From the NCBI GenBank assembly GCA_900468625.1, contig UBUL01000027.1:1-64000 (forward strand): a stretch of 64,000 nt of DNA, in the 5' to 3' direction. This document shows positions 1 through 8,474 of the stretch, piece by piece; the stretch's first letter is position 1, and every line of letters begins with the position of its first letter. The stretch is from Hyphomicrobiales bacterium (GTDB lineage: Bacteria; Pseudomonadota; Alphaproteobacteria; Rhizobiales; Rhizobiaceae). Position numbers and translations under genes: made by a program. The notes beneath the pieces were generated by a model that saw nothing but the letters and a program-made list of their open reading frames with translations, made no database searches and was not told the DNA's origin.

Positions 1-171
1 TCATCGACGCGTGGAACGCCTAGTTCGATAAGTAAAGCAGGTTTCAAGGAGACTCTCAGTCGCTATCAGATGAATGAAGAAGTGAAGAACACATCCGATC
101 CCAATATTGATGTCAGAGGTCGACGCAAGAATATCCTGGTTTATAGCCCTCCCGGAAATACAACTATCTAA
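1..171 (+). CDS. possible 3' end of a gene entering from the left
   Basis: Frame 1 is open from the first base to a TAA at 169-171 and would give a 56-residue C-terminal tail ending PPGNTTI. An internal ATG at 70 would give only 33 residues. I recognise no family. The composition looks protein-like (mixed charged and hydrophobic residues), but the segment is too short to be sure, and a short competing frame (ending IDAWNA at 23) is also open at the left edge. It is either the end of a gene truncated by the window or chance. Confidence 0.25.
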   Translation, partial: SSTRGTPSSISKAGFKETLSRYQMNEEVKNTSDPNIDVRGRRKNILVYSPPGNTTI

Positions 172-331
172 TAGTATCGTTGAAGTCGCTTTCTAAGCAA
201 CGTTTGTAATCCGACAAGATAATTCAGCGCGTCACCTCTGTATTGAGTAAAGTTAGTTCTAAATCAACAAATCGGGCGAACTCTTATGGATACCCGACCC
301 GCGCGGTCGTCCTCAGGAGCTGGAGGTTCGA

Positions 332-2167
332 ATGAAGCGCCCGAGTGTCAAGCAGACCCTTATTGCAGTTTTGTCCGTCATCAGTGTCTTCCTCATCGTG
401 CTGTCCTATAGTTCCCTCAGCACGATCTCGGCGCTGAACGGCAATACGCAGCAAATCGGTGGCTTTTGGATGAAGCGCCTTGTCACCGCGAGAGACATCA
501 AGGGAAACTTCTCTGATCTGGAGCTGGCTTACGCTCGCTACCTGTTGGTGGCATCGCCAGAAAAGCGGGCCGCGGCAGCAAAGTTGATCGATGACATGGA
601 TTCTGCGGTGAAGGGCGCCATAGATGAATATGTAAAAGGTGTCCGCACCGATCGGGGCCGCGAACTGATCAACGAGGTCAACTCGGAACTTAAGAAGTAC
701 AATGAACTCGCCGAACAGCTCGTCCTACTGCAGGACGGTGGCAAGGGCGCCGAGGCAGTCAGTTTTTTCCGAGATAGGATGGAGCCGCAATCTGATCTCC
801 TGGGCCAGAAGATTGCAGACCTGGTGGCTTTCATCCTGGGCCAGGCTGAAACCTACGTGATCGGAAGCAGCGCTACGGCAAGCTCAGCGTTTACGGAAAC
901 AGCAATAATCGCAGCTCTTGCGATCCTGGTTGCCTTTGCCGGCAGCGTATTTGCGATGTTGGGTATCGCAAATCCGATCCGGCGGATTGCCGCCGCCATG
1001 AAAATTCTTTCCGATGGCGATCTGCAAAGTACCATTCCCTACGCCGGCCGCGCAGATGAGATTGGCGCGATGGCCGCTGCAGTGGAGGTGTTCCGACAAA
1101 ACGCAATAAATGTTCTTCGATTGGAGCAGGAGGCATTCACATCGCGGAGCCACGCGGAGTCGGCTCGTGCAACAGAACAGGAGCGTATCGAGAAAGAAAC
1201 GCGACAGCTGCGGTTCGCCACGACAACCTTGGGCGAGGGATTGAAGCGCCTGGCTGGCGGTGATGTCTCCTTCGAGTTGATAGAGCCGTTCGCCCCGGAT
1301 TACGAGCAATTGCGCGCGGATTTCAATGCCTCCCTCAAACAGCTCGGTTCAACGATCGGTGCCGTACTGAAGACGGTGCATAGCATCGACAGCGGAACGC
1401 GCGAAATCGCATCGGGAGCACAAGACCTTTCCAAGCGTACGGAACAACAGGCGGCCTCCTTGGAAGAGACGGCGGCCGCCCTCGATGAGATCACAGCTAA
1501 CGTTACGACAGCCTCCAAGCGAACCGACGAGGCTCGCAACGTCGCACAGAAGGCCAATGTCAGTGCCGAACGTTCCGCGTCGGTGGTTTCTGAAGCCGAA
1601 CAAGCGATGAGGCGTATCGAAAAAAGCTCGCAGCAGATTTCCAATATTATCAGTGTTATCGACGAAATCGCTTTCCAGACAAACCTGCTGGCGCTTAACG
1701 CAGGCGTCGAAGCTGCCCGTGCTGGGGACGCGGGTAAGGGCTTTGCGGTTGTCGCTCAAGAGGTTCGCGAACTCGCGCAGCGGGCGGCAACAGCGGCCAA
1801 GGAGATCAAGGGCCTCATTGAGAAGTCCTCAGTCGAAGTCGACAATGGGGTGAAACTTGTTCTTGAGACGGGCCAGTCGCTCAAATCGATCAGTGACCAT
1901 GTATCTGAGATTAATCAGCTGATGGCGGCGATCGCGACTTCAGCGCGCGAGCAGTCCACCGGACTTGCCGAAATCAACACTGCGGTCAACCAAATGGATC
2001 AATCCACTCAACAGAACGCGGCGATGGTTGAGCAATCGACCGCGGCGGCCGCATCTTTGTCGAATGAGGCGAGCAGGTTGCGCGATCTCGTCAACCAATT
2101 TCAGATTGACGGCAACACCGACCAGTCCTTCGCACTCAGAAGTACGGCACGGATCAGGGCAGCATAA
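332..2167 (+). CDS. methyl-accepting chemotaxis protein
   Basis: Transmembrane chemoreceptor of 611 residues that would signal through CheW/CheA to the flagellar motor. The sequence shows an N-terminal membrane helix (about 8-30), a helical periplasmic region of about 155 residues resembling the four-helix-bundle MCP sensor, a second membrane helix (about 188-212), HAMP-like segments, and a long cytoplasmic coiled coil. The hairpin tip is canonical ([20 protein letters not shown], about 449-468) and Gln/Glu-rich methylation helices surround it ([18 protein letters not shown]). A strong GGAGG lies just upstream of ATG 332. It stands alone, with no che genes nearby. It lacks the C-terminal pentapeptide seen in the second receptor of this window. 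The ligand cannot be predicted. Confidence 0.93.
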   Translation: MKRPSVKQTLIAVLSVISVFLIVLSYSSLSTISALNGNTQQIGGFWMKRLVTARDIKGNFSDLELAYARYLLVASPEKRAAAAKLIDDMDSAVKGAIDEYVKGVRTDRGRELINEVNSELKKYNELAEQLVLLQDGGKGAEAVSFFRDRMEPQSDLLGQKIADLVAFILGQAETYVIGSSATASSAFTETAIIAALAILVAFAGSVFAMLGIANPIRRIAAAMKILSDGDLQSTIPYAGRADEIGAMAAAVEVFRQNAINVLRLEQEAFTSRSHAESARATEQERIEKETRQLRFATTTLGEGLKRLAGGDVSFELIEPFAPDYEQLRADFNASLKQLGSTIGAVLKTVHSIDSGTREIASGAQDLSKRTEQQAASLEETAAALDEITANVTTASKRTDEARNVAQKANVSAERSASVVSEAEQAMRRIEKSSQQISNIISVIDEIAFQTNLLALNAGVEAARAGDAGKGFAVVAQEVRELAQRAATAAKEIKGLIEKSSVEVDNGVKLVLETGQSLKSISDHVSEINQLMAAIATSAREQSTGLAEINTAVNQMDQSTQQNAAMVEQSTAAAASLSNEASRLRDLVNQFQIDGNTDQSFALRSTARIRAA

Positions 2168-2290
2168 GTTGAAGGTGGATGCGATCAGGCCTTTACCGTG
2201 CGGTCGGATGAAGAGCGTGGGAAGGCGACGGAAGAGGACCGTGCGGGCATTCGCCGCGACCTTGGATTTTTCCATGCCGTCACGTAGTCG

Positions 2291-2755
2291 CTAGAAAGCG
2301 TTCCCCATCGGGATAAGATGGCAAGGCTTGTCGAAATTGATGTCGTCGGCCTCATCGCATGGTGTCGCTTGGCACGTAATTGGGCTCTTCCTCAATTTGT
2401 GTGGTTCATCTGCCGTTAGGGACAGTGTCGCTATGGGCGGGGATGCGAACGAAATCGAAATGGCGCCTAGACTACTATGGATCGACCGATGGTAGGAGCC
2501 GACGATATCAAGCGCGAGGTAGCGCTCGAGTTCCCTTAAGGTCAGTGCCACATGCCGCTTGGAATTGTAGTCGCCGAGCTCTCTTTCATTGCTGAACGCT
2601 GTGCCGAGCAGCAGATGTAGCCTCCCCATCTGCGTGCCGATCAGGCGCTCAATGTGCCCACCAAAGCGCGGCTCCCCCCGCGGTCGCCATTCGATCGCGA
2701 TTCCGGCGTCCTGGCATCCTCTCTGCAACGCCCGCAAGGCAAACCCGGTCAGTTC
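2291..2755 (-). pseudogene. remnant of Mu/TniA-type DDE transposase
   Basis: The minus strand reads residues typical of the catalytic-core end of integrase-like transposases of the Mu/TniA class: a RALQRGCQDAGIAIEWRP segment, then FGGHIERLIGTQMGRLH containing the final Glu of a DDE triad, then LRELERYLALDIVGSYHRSIHSSL. The first two Asp residues and the whole N-terminal DNA-binding part are missing. After about 2465 the frame no longer resembles the family, which suggests a frameshift or deletion. The longest ATG/TTG-initiated stretch is 2737-2291, but recognisable frame continues to about 2755. It is a dead fragment lying against the 3' end of the SDR gene, so it marks an old insertion or rearrangement point. 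Confidence 0.7.
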
Positions 2756-2792
2756 GGATTGGCATCATCGGGACGCACCTGCGCTTCAATTG

Positions 2793-3569
2793 TCATTGGT
2801 GCTGCAGCACGCTCAGGCCGCCGTCGATCGTCAAGCAGGTGGCGTTCATGAAGGGGCACTCGTCTGAAATCATGAATACGGCAGCAAGCGCAATTTCCCG
2901 GGGGGTGGCGATGCGCCTGCCGGGATGCAGTTTCAAGGTCTCTATCTTTGCCTTTTCCGGATCGGAAAAACTGCTCCAATAGTCGATGACTTTCTGCGTT
3001 TCGACATAGCCAGGTGCCAGGGCATTCACGCGCACATTTTTTGCCGCATATTCGATCCCCAGCGACTTAGTCATGCCAAGCAGAGCATGCTTGGCGAGAG
3101 GATAGGGGAACGTGTGCGGAATGATAGTGAAAGCATGGGTCGAGGCGATGTTGAGGATAACCCCGCCATCGCGGGCGATCATATCAGGCAGAACGGAGCG
3201 GCAGCAATTCCAGGCACCCTTGAGGTTGATGTCGAAGCAGCGGTCCCAATCCTCGTCCGCCAGCTGCAGCGGCTCGGCAAAGACGTTGACACCGGCATTG
3301 TTGACCAGCGCATTGATGCTGCCGATCTCCGCCGCTGCTTTACCAACGGCCTCGCCGATGGCGACGGCATCGGCGATATCGGCCGCCTGATAGCCGACGA
3401 CGGCTCCTCCCTCCTTCAGCTTGGCAGCAGTCGCTTCGAGAAGGGCTTCATCGCGGTCGATGAGAAAGACATGCGCGCCTTCGGCGATAAAAACCTCGGT
3501 GATTGCCAGGCCGATCCCCTGTGCGGCGCCGGTAATGAAGACTCTTTTTCCTGAAAGGCGATTTGGCAT
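2793..3569 (-). CDS. SDR-family NAD(P)-dependent sugar dehydrogenase
   Basis: Classical short-chain dehydrogenase of 258 residues. It has the TGxxxGIG nucleotide loop (residues 13-20), an acidic residue after the second strand (LIDRD, about 37-40) that favours NAD over NADP, NNAG at 90-93, catalytic Ser143, and YPLAK with Tyr156 and Lys160. AGGAA precedes the ATG. It lies 53 bp downstream of an aldose 1-epimerase on the same strand and is divergent from an arabinose-type ABC transporter. A plausible role is oxidation of an imported aldose such as L-arabinose or D-galactose to its lactone, the first step of the non-phosphorylative route. Substrate is inferred from context only; the fold and cofactor site are clear. 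Confidence 0.85.
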   Translation of the reverse strand: MPNRLSGKRVFITGAAQGIGLAITEVFIAEGAHVFLIDRDEALLEATAAKLKEGGAVVGYQAADIADAVAIGEAVGKAAAEIGSINALVNNAGVNVFAEPLQLADEDWDRCFDINLKGAWNCCRSVLPDMIARDGGVILNIASTHAFTIIPHTFPYPLAKHALLGMTKSLGIEYAAKNVRVNALAPGYVETQKVIDYWSSFSDPEKAKIETLKLHPGRRIATPREIALAAVFMISDECPFMNATCLTIDGGLSVLQHQ

Positions 3570-3622
3570 TCGGTGTTCCTCGTTCGGCTTGATCCGAAAT
3601 TTCAGCGATGAGCGGTCGCGGG

Positions 3623-4516
3623 CTATTCCGGATATTTTCGCGGCCGCAGGTGGATCGACCCTGCAAGGCTTTCCCCGGGCTGCAGGATTTTCAGATCCCC
3701 CAGATCCGGAAGGTTATGGCCGTTCGCAAGGTGGGACATCGGCTCGAAGCAGAAATAGTCGTGGCGAAAGGCTGGGTTGAGGTCTGTGTCGGGGACGAAG
3801 ATGAAGGCGTGCCTGATCGATGCGTCGGCAGTCAGCCGCAGACTGGCGTGCCTCTCCGGCCAGACAATCCGCGCTTCGCCGCTCCATCCCTCGAAGCCGT
3901 TGTTGACCCAGCGGCGAGGAAGTGGCGACGGGCGGGAAAAATCGAGATCTGCCGGAACAGCGGTGCGTTCTCCCGGCAAAAAGCCCTCGGTCTCCGTCCA
4001 AAATCGCTGCGCCGGTGCGAAAAGCGTCGTTTGCGGAGTCATCGGGAAATAGGGATGCCAGCCAAGCCCGAATGGCAGCGCCTCCGCGCCGGTATTCTCC
4101 ACACTCATCTGCAGCGTCAGCCCTTCGGATGACAGGGCGATGGTCTGCCTCGCATCGTAACTGTAGGGCGTATTTTCCCTTCGATGGCGGAAGCCGATCT
4201 GCAGTTCGTTGCCGCTGCGGGAGAGAATGGACCATTCCCCCTGCCAGCCGTCGCCATGCAGATAATAAGGGTCCGATGCCGTGTTCGGCCGAAGCTGGTG
4301 GTCGCGTCCTTCGAATGTGAAGCGGTTGTTGCGGATGCGGTTGCCGAAGGGGAGCAGCGGATAGCAGGCGGACGCGGGCGCACTTGCATCGTCCGGCGCC
4401 GGTCTCAGAAGCGCGATTTTGTTACCATCCACCGCCCAGGAATAGTCGAGCAATATGCCGCCCGAGGTTGATACGCGAACCGAAAACAAGCCGTCGTGCA
4501 AATCGATAATGCTCAT
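3623..4516 (-). CDS. aldose 1-epimerase family protein
   Basis: Mutarotase of 297 residues interconverting alpha and beta anomers of aldoses in the cytoplasm. The galactose-mutarotase fold is supported by NRIRNNRF near the start of the sugar cleft, LHGDG (His87), GWHPYF (catalytic-type His154) and FCFEPMSH (Glu258, the presumed base). It is the first gene of a minus-strand pair with the downstream dehydrogenase and faces the araFGH-type transporter. Supplying the correct anomer to the dehydrogenase fits this arrangement. Family assignment is firm. It belongs to the GalM/YphB-like group, so the exact sugar is not determined. Confidence 0.88.
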   Translation of the reverse strand: MSIIDLHDGLFSVRVSTSGGILLDYSWAVDGNKIALLRPAPDDASAPASACYPLLPFGNRIRNNRFTFEGRDHQLRPNTASDPYYLHGDGWQGEWSILSRSGNELQIGFRHRRENTPYSYDARQTIALSSEGLTLQMSVENTGAEALPFGLGWHPYFPMTPQTTLFAPAQRFWTETEGFLPGERTAVPADLDFSRPSPLPRRWVNNGFEGWSGEARIVWPERHASLRLTADASIRHAFIFVPDTDLNPAFRHDYFCFEPMSHLANGHNLPDLGDLKILQPGESLAGSIHLRPRKYPE

Positions 4517-4717
4517 TGAACGGCTGCCATCCCCTCGCCATCAAGGCCGATCCCGAATGGTCGGGCACCCTATAGTCGCACCCCTTAATGTCAACAGATA
4601 GATAGGATTTAATTTTCCCCCGATGCCGGTTTCTCACGAGTTGCCGTCGTGCTTTTCGCAATAACGTCCCGCTTTCTTCTGTGATGCTCGATTTCTGTCG
4701 GCAAAGTGGAATAAATA

Positions 4718-4745
4718 ATCATACACAAACATTGACTGGTATGAT
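4718..4745. promoter_or_regulatory. inverted repeat at the araF promoter, candidate GntR operator
   Basis: ATCATAC at 4718-4724 and its exact reverse complement GTATGAT at 4739-4745 are separated by 14 bp and straddle the -35 element of the predicted araF promoter. The placement would suit repression by the FCD-type GntR protein encoded at the end of this locus; that link is inference. Confidence 0.45.
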
Positions 4746-4760
4746 GTTTTTTCCTATTCA
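4732..4760 (+). promoter_or_regulatory. predicted sigma70-type promoter of the araFGH operon
   Basis: TTGACT (4732-4737) and TATTCA (4755-4760) are spaced by 17 bp, 48 bp upstream of the araF ATG. A GGGAGAGA Shine-Dalgarno element precedes the ATG at 4809. Confidence 0.55.
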
Positions 4761-4808
4761 CAGCTTGCTGCCGACAAATGGCAGAGCGAGATTTTAGGGA
4801 GAGAGATC

Positions 4809-5792
4809 ATGCGCTTTTTCAAAGCAGCCATCCTTGCGGGCGCGTTTGCCGTTCTGGCCGCCGGCTCGGCGCTTGCCGAGGATGTCAAAATCGGATTCAT
4901 CGTCAAGCAGCCGGAGGAGCCCTGGTTCCAGGATGAGTGGAAATTTGCCGATCAGGCTGCCAAGGAGAAGGGCTTCACACTCGTCAAGATCGGCGCCGAA
5001 GATGGGGAGAAGGTTCAGTCGGCGATCGACAATCTCGGCGCGCAGGGTGCGCAGGGCTTCATCGTCTGCACGCCGGACGTCAAGCTCGGCCCTGGCATCG
5101 TCGCCAAGGCTGCCGCCAACCAGTTGAAGCTGATGACCGTCGACGACCGTCTCGTCAATGCCGAAGGCAAGCCGCTCGAGGATGTGCCGCATATGGGCAT
5201 CTCCGCCACCAAGATCGGCGAGACCGTTGGGCAGGCGATAATCGATGAAATCAAGAAGCGCGGCTGGGACATGAAGAATGTCGGCGCGATCCGCGTCTCC
5301 TACGATCAGCTGCCGACAGCCGTCGACCGCGTCGAGGGTGCGATCTCGGTCATGAAGGCCTCAGGCTTCCCGGCCGCGAATATCTATGACGCGCCGCAGG
5401 CAAAGACCGACACGGAAGCAGCGCTCAACGCCGCGACCACGGTTCTCAACAAGCATGCCGATATCAAGTACTGGGTTGCCTTCGGCCTCAACGATGAAGC
5501 CGTGCTCGGTGCGGTCCGCGCCTCGGAATCGGTCGGCATTCCCGCCACCAACATGGTCGGCGTCGGTATCGGCGGTGCGGATTCGGCGATCAACGAGTTC
5601 AAGAAGCCTGCCGCGACCGGCTTCTTCGGCACGGTCATCATCTCGCCGAAGCGCCACGGCTACGAGACCGCGCTCGATATGTATGACTGGATTGCCAACG
5701 GCAAGGAGCCGCCGAAGCTGACGCTGACCTCCGGTTCCCTAGCGCTGCGCGGCGATTACGAAAAGGTTCGCAAGGATCTCGGCATCGAATGA
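4809..5792 (+). CDS. araF: L-arabinose-type ABC transporter, periplasmic binding protein
   Basis: Periplasmic sugar-binding protein of 327 residues with a signal peptide cleaved after about residue 23 (GSALA/ED). The mature start closely follows the E. coli AraF pattern: KIGFIVKQPEEPWFQDEWKF, then DGEKVQSAID, GFIVCTPDVKLG, DDRLVNAEGKP, a KIGE segment, and FGLNDEAVLGAVRA. The length matches AraF (about 329). It delivers arabinose or a related pentose/galactose to the AraG/AraH complex. It is the first gene of the operon and is followed by a repeat-hairpin spacer that could keep its transcript level above that of the membrane components. Assignment to the AraF subfamily is by extended sequence similarity, not just fold. 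Confidence 0.92.
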   Translation: MRFFKAAILAGAFAVLAAGSALAEDVKIGFIVKQPEEPWFQDEWKFADQAAKEKGFTLVKIGAEDGEKVQSAIDNLGAQGAQGFIVCTPDVKLGPGIVAKAAANQLKLMTVDDRLVNAEGKPLEDVPHMGISATKIGETVGQAIIDEIKKRGWDMKNVGAIRVSYDQLPTAVDRVEGAISVMKASGFPAANIYDAPQAKTDTEAALNAATTVLNKHADIKYWVAFGLNDEAVLGAVRASESVGIPATNMVGVGIGGADSAINEFKKPAATGFFGTVIISPKRHGYETALDMYDWIANGKEPPKLTLTSGSLALRGDYEKVRKDLGIE

Positions 5793-5838
5793 TCATCCCA
5801 CAAGGATGATCATCGAATGATCATCCCACAAGGATGAT
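5783..5838. repeat. two perfect 28-bp tandem repeats overlapping the araF stop
   Basis: Units 5783-5810 and 5811-5838 are identical. The first unit contains the last codons and TGA stop of araF, so the second is a duplicated copy of the gene's end. Each unit also contains an internal ATCATCC/GGATGAT inverted repeat with a short loop. Confidence 0.9.
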
Positions 5839-5842
5839 ATCC

Positions 5843-5868
5843 GTCCGGCGGCATCGTTGCCGCCGGAC
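5843..5868 (+). terminator. strong intercistronic hairpin between araF and araG
   Basis: GTCCGGCGGCA and TGCCGCCGGAC form a perfect 11-bp stem with a TCGT loop. No long T-run follows (TTCTCTC). It is better read as an attenuator or 3'-end stabilising hairpin for the binding-protein message than as a complete terminator. Confidence 0.7.
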
Positions 5869-5888
5869 CTTCTCTCGATGGAGCAAGC

Positions 5889-7394
5889 ATGGCTTTCCTT
5901 GAATTCAAGGGCATTTCCAAGGGCTATCCGGGTGTCCAGGCACTGGCCGACGTCTCTTTTGATGTGGAAAGGGGCGCGGTGCATGGGCTGATGGGCGAAA
6001 ACGGCGCCGGCAAATCGACGCTGATCCGCATCCTTTCCGGTGATCAGGCGGCGGATGCGGGCAGCATCGTCATCGATGGGGTGGAGCAGCATTACAGTTC
6101 CGTCCGCGATGCCTTTCATGCCGGCGTCGTCGTCATCCATCAGGAGCTGCAGCTGGTGCCGGAACTGACCGTCGCCGAGAATCTCTGGCTCGGCCGCTTT
6201 CCCGGGAAGGCTGGCGTGATAGACGGCAAGACGCTCGTCGAGACCGTTCGCACCAAACTCAAGGAAATCGGCATCGATGTCGATCCCGCCGCCAAGGTTT
6301 CCTCGCTGTCGATCGGTGCGCGCCAGATGGTGGAGATCGCCAAGGCCGTCATGGTCGATGCGCGGGTGATCGCGCTTGACGAACCGACCTCGTCGCTCTC
6401 CTCCCGCGAAAGCGAAATCCTGTTTTCCCTGATCGACCGGCTGAGAGCCAACGGCACCGTCATTCTCTATGTTTCGCATCGCCTGGATGAAATCTTCCGG
6501 CTCTGCGACAGCCTCACCGTTTTGCGCGATGGCAAGCTTGCGGCGCATCATCCTGACATCGCCGATACGACGCGGGATCAGATCATCGCGCAAATGGTCG
6601 GCCGGGAGATCAGCAATATCTGGAACTGGCGCGAGCGGCCGCTCAGCGAGGTGCGCCTCGAGGTCAAGCAACTGTCGGGCTCGAAGCTTCGCAATCCCAT
6701 CAGCTTTTCCGTCCGCAAGGGCGAAATTCTGGGCTTCTTCGGCCTGATCGGCGCCGGGCGAAGCGAGATGGCACGCCTTCTCTATGGCGCCGATCATCGT
6801 CTCCAGGGCAGCGTCTCGATTGACGGCATTGCCGTCGCGCCGAACGATCCGAAGGCTGCCATCAGCGCCGGCATGGTTCTCTGCCCCGAGGACCGCAAGT
6901 TCGACGGCATCATTCAAGGGCGGTCGATCGAGGAAAACATTACCATCTCGTCAAGGCGGCATTTCTCGCCCTTCGGCGTCCTCAATCCGAAAAAGGAAGC
7001 CTCCGTCGCCGATCAGTTCATCGCCAAACTCAGGGTCCGCACGCCCTCGCGCCGGCAGGATATCGTCAATCTGTCGGGCGGCAATCAGCAGAAGGTCATC
7101 CTCGGCCGCTGGCTTTCCGAACAGGGTGTCAAGGTACTTGTCATCGACGAGCCGACGCGCGGTATCGATGTCGGTGCCAAGTCGGAAATTTACGAAATCC
7201 TCTATGAGCTGGCAGCCGGCGGGATGGCGATCATTGTCATTTCCAGCGAGCTTCCCGAGGTCATGGGTATTTCGGATCGCATCATGGTCATGTGCCAGGG
7301 CCGAGTTGCCGCCAATGTCGCGCGTCCCGATTTCGACGAACGCGCCATTCTGACTGCGGCCCTGCCCGACAAGAATGCCGCCGGCACAATCTAA
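5889..7394 (+). CDS. araG: L-arabinose-type ABC transporter, duplicated ATP-binding protein
   Basis: Sugar-class ATPase of 501 residues with two nucleotide-binding domains. The first has a complete Walker A (GENGAGKST, 36-44), a variant signature (LSIGARQM) and Walker B with ALDEPTSSLSSRE. The second lacks a canonical Walker A and has GLIGAGRSEMARLLYG instead, followed by LSGGNQQK and VIDEPTRGIDVGAK. This asymmetry is normal for AraG/RbsA/MglA proteins. It energises import through AraH. It starts 96 bp after araF, behind the repeat and hairpin, and ends just before araH. Family is certain; the arabinose assignment follows from the adjacent AraF. Confidence 0.93.
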   Translation: MAFLEFKGISKGYPGVQALADVSFDVERGAVHGLMGENGAGKSTLIRILSGDQAADAGSIVIDGVEQHYSSVRDAFHAGVVVIHQELQLVPELTVAENLWLGRFPGKAGVIDGKTLVETVRTKLKEIGIDVDPAAKVSSLSIGARQMVEIAKAVMVDARVIALDEPTSSLSSRESEILFSLIDRLRANGTVILYVSHRLDEIFRLCDSLTVLRDGKLAAHHPDIADTTRDQIIAQMVGREISNIWNWRERPLSEVRLEVKQLSGSKLRNPISFSVRKGEILGFFGLIGAGRSEMARLLYGADHRLQGSVSIDGIAVAPNDPKAAISAGMVLCPEDRKFDGIIQGRSIEENITISSRRHFSPFGVLNPKKEASVADQFIAKLRVRTPSRRQDIVNLSGGNQQKVILGRWLSEQGVKVLVIDEPTRGIDVGAKSEIYEILYELAAGGMAIIVISSELPEVMGISDRIMVMCQGRVAANVARPDFDERAILTAALPDKNAAGTI

Positions 7395-7410
7395 TTCAGG
7401 AATGGTAGTG

Positions 7411-8367
7411 ATGAATTCGTTGAAAAAGCTTCTTCTCGGCGAACAGGGTCTGGTGGTGATCTTCGCGATCGCGTTCATGATCGTCTCGCTCTTCGTTCCG
7501 AGCTTCCTGACGGAGCGTAACATGCTCGGTCTGCTGCAGTCGGTCGTGACCATCGGCATCGTCGCCTGCACCATGATGTTCTGCCTTGCCTCGCGCGACT
7601 TCGACCTGTCTGTCGGCTCGACCGTCGCCTTCTCGGGAATGATCGCCGTTATGGTGTCGAACTCGACCGGCTCCATCCCGGTCGGCCTGCTGGCGGCACT
7701 GATCTGCGGCGGCCTCGTCGGCGTCGTTAATGGCGTCGTCATCGCCAAGTTCCGCATCAACGCTCTGATCACCACGCTCGCCACCATGCAGATCGTACGC
7801 GGTCTGGCCTTGATCGCCTCGGACGGGCGCGCCGTCGGCATCAACGATCCGGCCTTCTATCAGCTGGCGCTGTCGCGCTTTCTGACGGTGCCGACGCCGA
7901 TCTGGATCATGGTGCTGCTGTTCATCGTCTTCGGCTTCGCGCTCAATCGCACTGTTTTCGGCAAGAACACGCTTGCGATCGGCGGCAATCCTGAGGCGTC
8001 GCGCCTTGCCGGCGTCAATGTCGTCAACATGCGGATCTGGATCTTTGCCTTGCAGGGGCTTGTCTGTGCCATCGCCGGCATTCTGCTCGCTTCCCGCATC
8101 ACCTCGGGTCAGCCGAATGCGGCAACCGGGCTCGAATTGTCCGTCATCTCCGCCTGCGTGCTCGGCGGCGTGTCGCTGGCGGGTGGCCGAGCGGCGATGA
8201 CGGGCGTCATTGTCGGCGTTCTCATTATGGGTATCGCCGAAAACGTGATGAACCTGCTCAACATCCAGGCCTTTTATCAATATCTCGTGCGCGGCTGCAT
8301 TCTGCTGATCGCCGTTCTGCTTGACAATCTGCGCTCATCGGCGGCAGGGCATCGCGCCCGCTTATGA
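7411..8367 (+). CDS. araH: L-arabinose-type ABC transporter, permease
   Basis: Hydrophobic permease of the BPD_transp_2 sugar class, 318 residues from the chosen ATG 7411, which has AGGA at a 9-bp spacing. Upstream in-frame ATGs at 7375 and 7402 lack this or overlap the araG stop. About ten membrane segments are apparent. Typical sugar-permease stretches are visible: RDFDLSVGSTVAFSG, VNGVVIAKFRINALITTLATMQIVRGL, NPEASRLAGVNV and ACVLGGVSLAGGRAAM. The length matches AraH (about 328). It forms the membrane channel for the AraF/AraG importer. Nothing looks defective. Confidence 0.92.
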   Translation: MNSLKKLLLGEQGLVVIFAIAFMIVSLFVPSFLTERNMLGLLQSVVTIGIVACTMMFCLASRDFDLSVGSTVAFSGMIAVMVSNSTGSIPVGLLAALICGGLVGVVNGVVIAKFRINALITTLATMQIVRGLALIASDGRAVGINDPAFYQLALSRFLTVPTPIWIMVLLFIVFGFALNRTVFGKNTLAIGGNPEASRLAGVNVVNMRIWIFALQGLVCAIAGILLASRITSGQPNAATGLELSVISACVLGGVSLAGGRAAMTGVIVGVLIMGIAENVMNLLNIQAFYQYLVRGCILLIAVLLDNLRSSAAGHRARL

Positions 8368-8474
8368 CGACCAGATTCCTTGGGAGAAGTTTGCCGGGCG
8401 TGCAGTTGCGCATTGATGCCTCGGCGTGGTGCTGCTCATGATTGCCGCCGGGCAAGCGGAAGGGAGTGCAGGTG

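Noticed and set aside
4561-4610. promoter for the epimerase/dehydrogenase pair on the minus strand
   Set aside because: TTGACA and TATAGG are present on the minus strand but only 14 bp apart, too close for a normal sigma70 promoter, so it was not listed.
5783-5838. possible CRISPR-like repeats
   Set aside because: Only two copies, directly adjacent with no spacer, and the first is coding sequence of araF. It is a simple tandem duplication.
5793-6917. 374-codon minus-strand frame opposite araG
   Set aside because: Antisense of a well-supported ATPase gene, without a ribosome site or recognisable protein.
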